A stretch of 64,000 bases of DNA, from NCBI RefSeq assembly GCF_030908465.1, contig NZ_CP133078.1, positions 2,232,001 to 2,296,000 on the forward strand. Reading direction: 5' to 3'. This stretch comes from Anaerotignum sp. MB30-C6 (GTDB lineage Bacteria > Bacillota > Clostridia > Lachnospirales > Anaerotignaceae). A program made the position numbers and the translations under genes. The notes below the pieces were generated by a model that was not told where the DNA came from, did not search any database, and saw nothing but the letters and a program-made list of their open reading frames with translations. Of the stretch, positions 63,867 to 64,000 are shown one piece after another; position 1 is the stretch's first letter, and each line of letters starts with the position of its first letter.

Positions 63867-64000
63867 TTATTCACTTTTATTTATAAGGCAAACCACCGTA
63901 GCAGCTATACCTTCACCTGCTCCTGTAAAACCCAAACCTTCCTCAGTTGTGGCTTTCACATTCACTTGTTCCATTTCTATTCCCAAAGTTCTCGCAATAT
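63867..64000 (-). CDS. ispF: 2-C-methyl-D-erythritol 2,4-cyclodiphosphate synthase, 3' part
   Basis: The last 44 codons of a gene cut by the window edge: [35 protein letters not shown], the typical IspF C-terminus (KATT.EGLGF.G.GEGIAA). The enzyme belongs to the MEP isoprenoid pathway. The ispF then cysE then cysS order is common in Bacillota. The usual His in AAHAV is Thr here (AATVV). Confidence 0.93.
   Translation of the reverse strand, partial: IARTLGIEMEQVNVKATTEEGLGFTGAGEGIAATVVCLINKSE

Overview
The window reads as chromosome of a low-GC, endospore-forming member of the Clostridia (Bacillota), probably a Lachnospirales/Anaerotignum-like lineage; that placement is inference. The support is a B. 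subtilis-type division cluster (mraZ-rsmH-ftsL-pbpB-spoVD-murE-murF-mraY-murD-ftsW), a sigH neighbourhood with Gram-positive gene order, two T-box leaders, strong GGAGG-type ribosome sites, and a MurE carrying the DNPR motif of the meso-diaminopimelate type. Nearly all genes are on the minus strand.

Region by region: 1-302 is a decayed IS256-type transposase tail. 649-15246 is a siphophage packaging, head, tail and lysis module (terS to endolysin, A118-like head genes) with no integrase, repressor or replication genes before valS. Two very small hydrophilic genes (15660-16006) separate it from valS, which has a Val T-box. A CheW protein with a zinc-binding CZB domain inserted in it is at 19887-20711. 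The division/peptidoglycan cluster runs from 34930 down to 20838. An aromatic amino acid operon runs from 43954 down to 35492 (aroF, tyrA, aroB, aroA, aroC, pheA, aroQ, aminotransferase). After a DUF3892 gene, an interrupted reading frame and a chemoreceptor, 48152-57659 is a catabolic/transport region bounded by two RpiR-type regulators: a dicarboxylate symporter with a class V aminotransferase, a cysteine hydrolase, and a GltS transporter with an RraA-type aldolase/decarboxylase and a 2-hydroxyacid dehydrogenase. 58224-64000 holds tRNA-Thr, sigH, yacP, rlmB, mrnC, cysS, cysE with a Cys T-box, and the 3' part of ispF.

The most striking item is upstream of aroF. A consensus promoter is followed by a 22-codon leader peptide with a Tyr-Phe-Tyr-Phe-Tyr run, then segments that can form mutually exclusive pairings (1:2, 2:3, 3:4) ending in an intrinsic terminator. 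This is the architecture of ribosome-mediated transcription attenuation, in a genome that otherwise uses T-boxes in this same window.

All assignments come from reading the sequence; no alignment or structure prediction was run.
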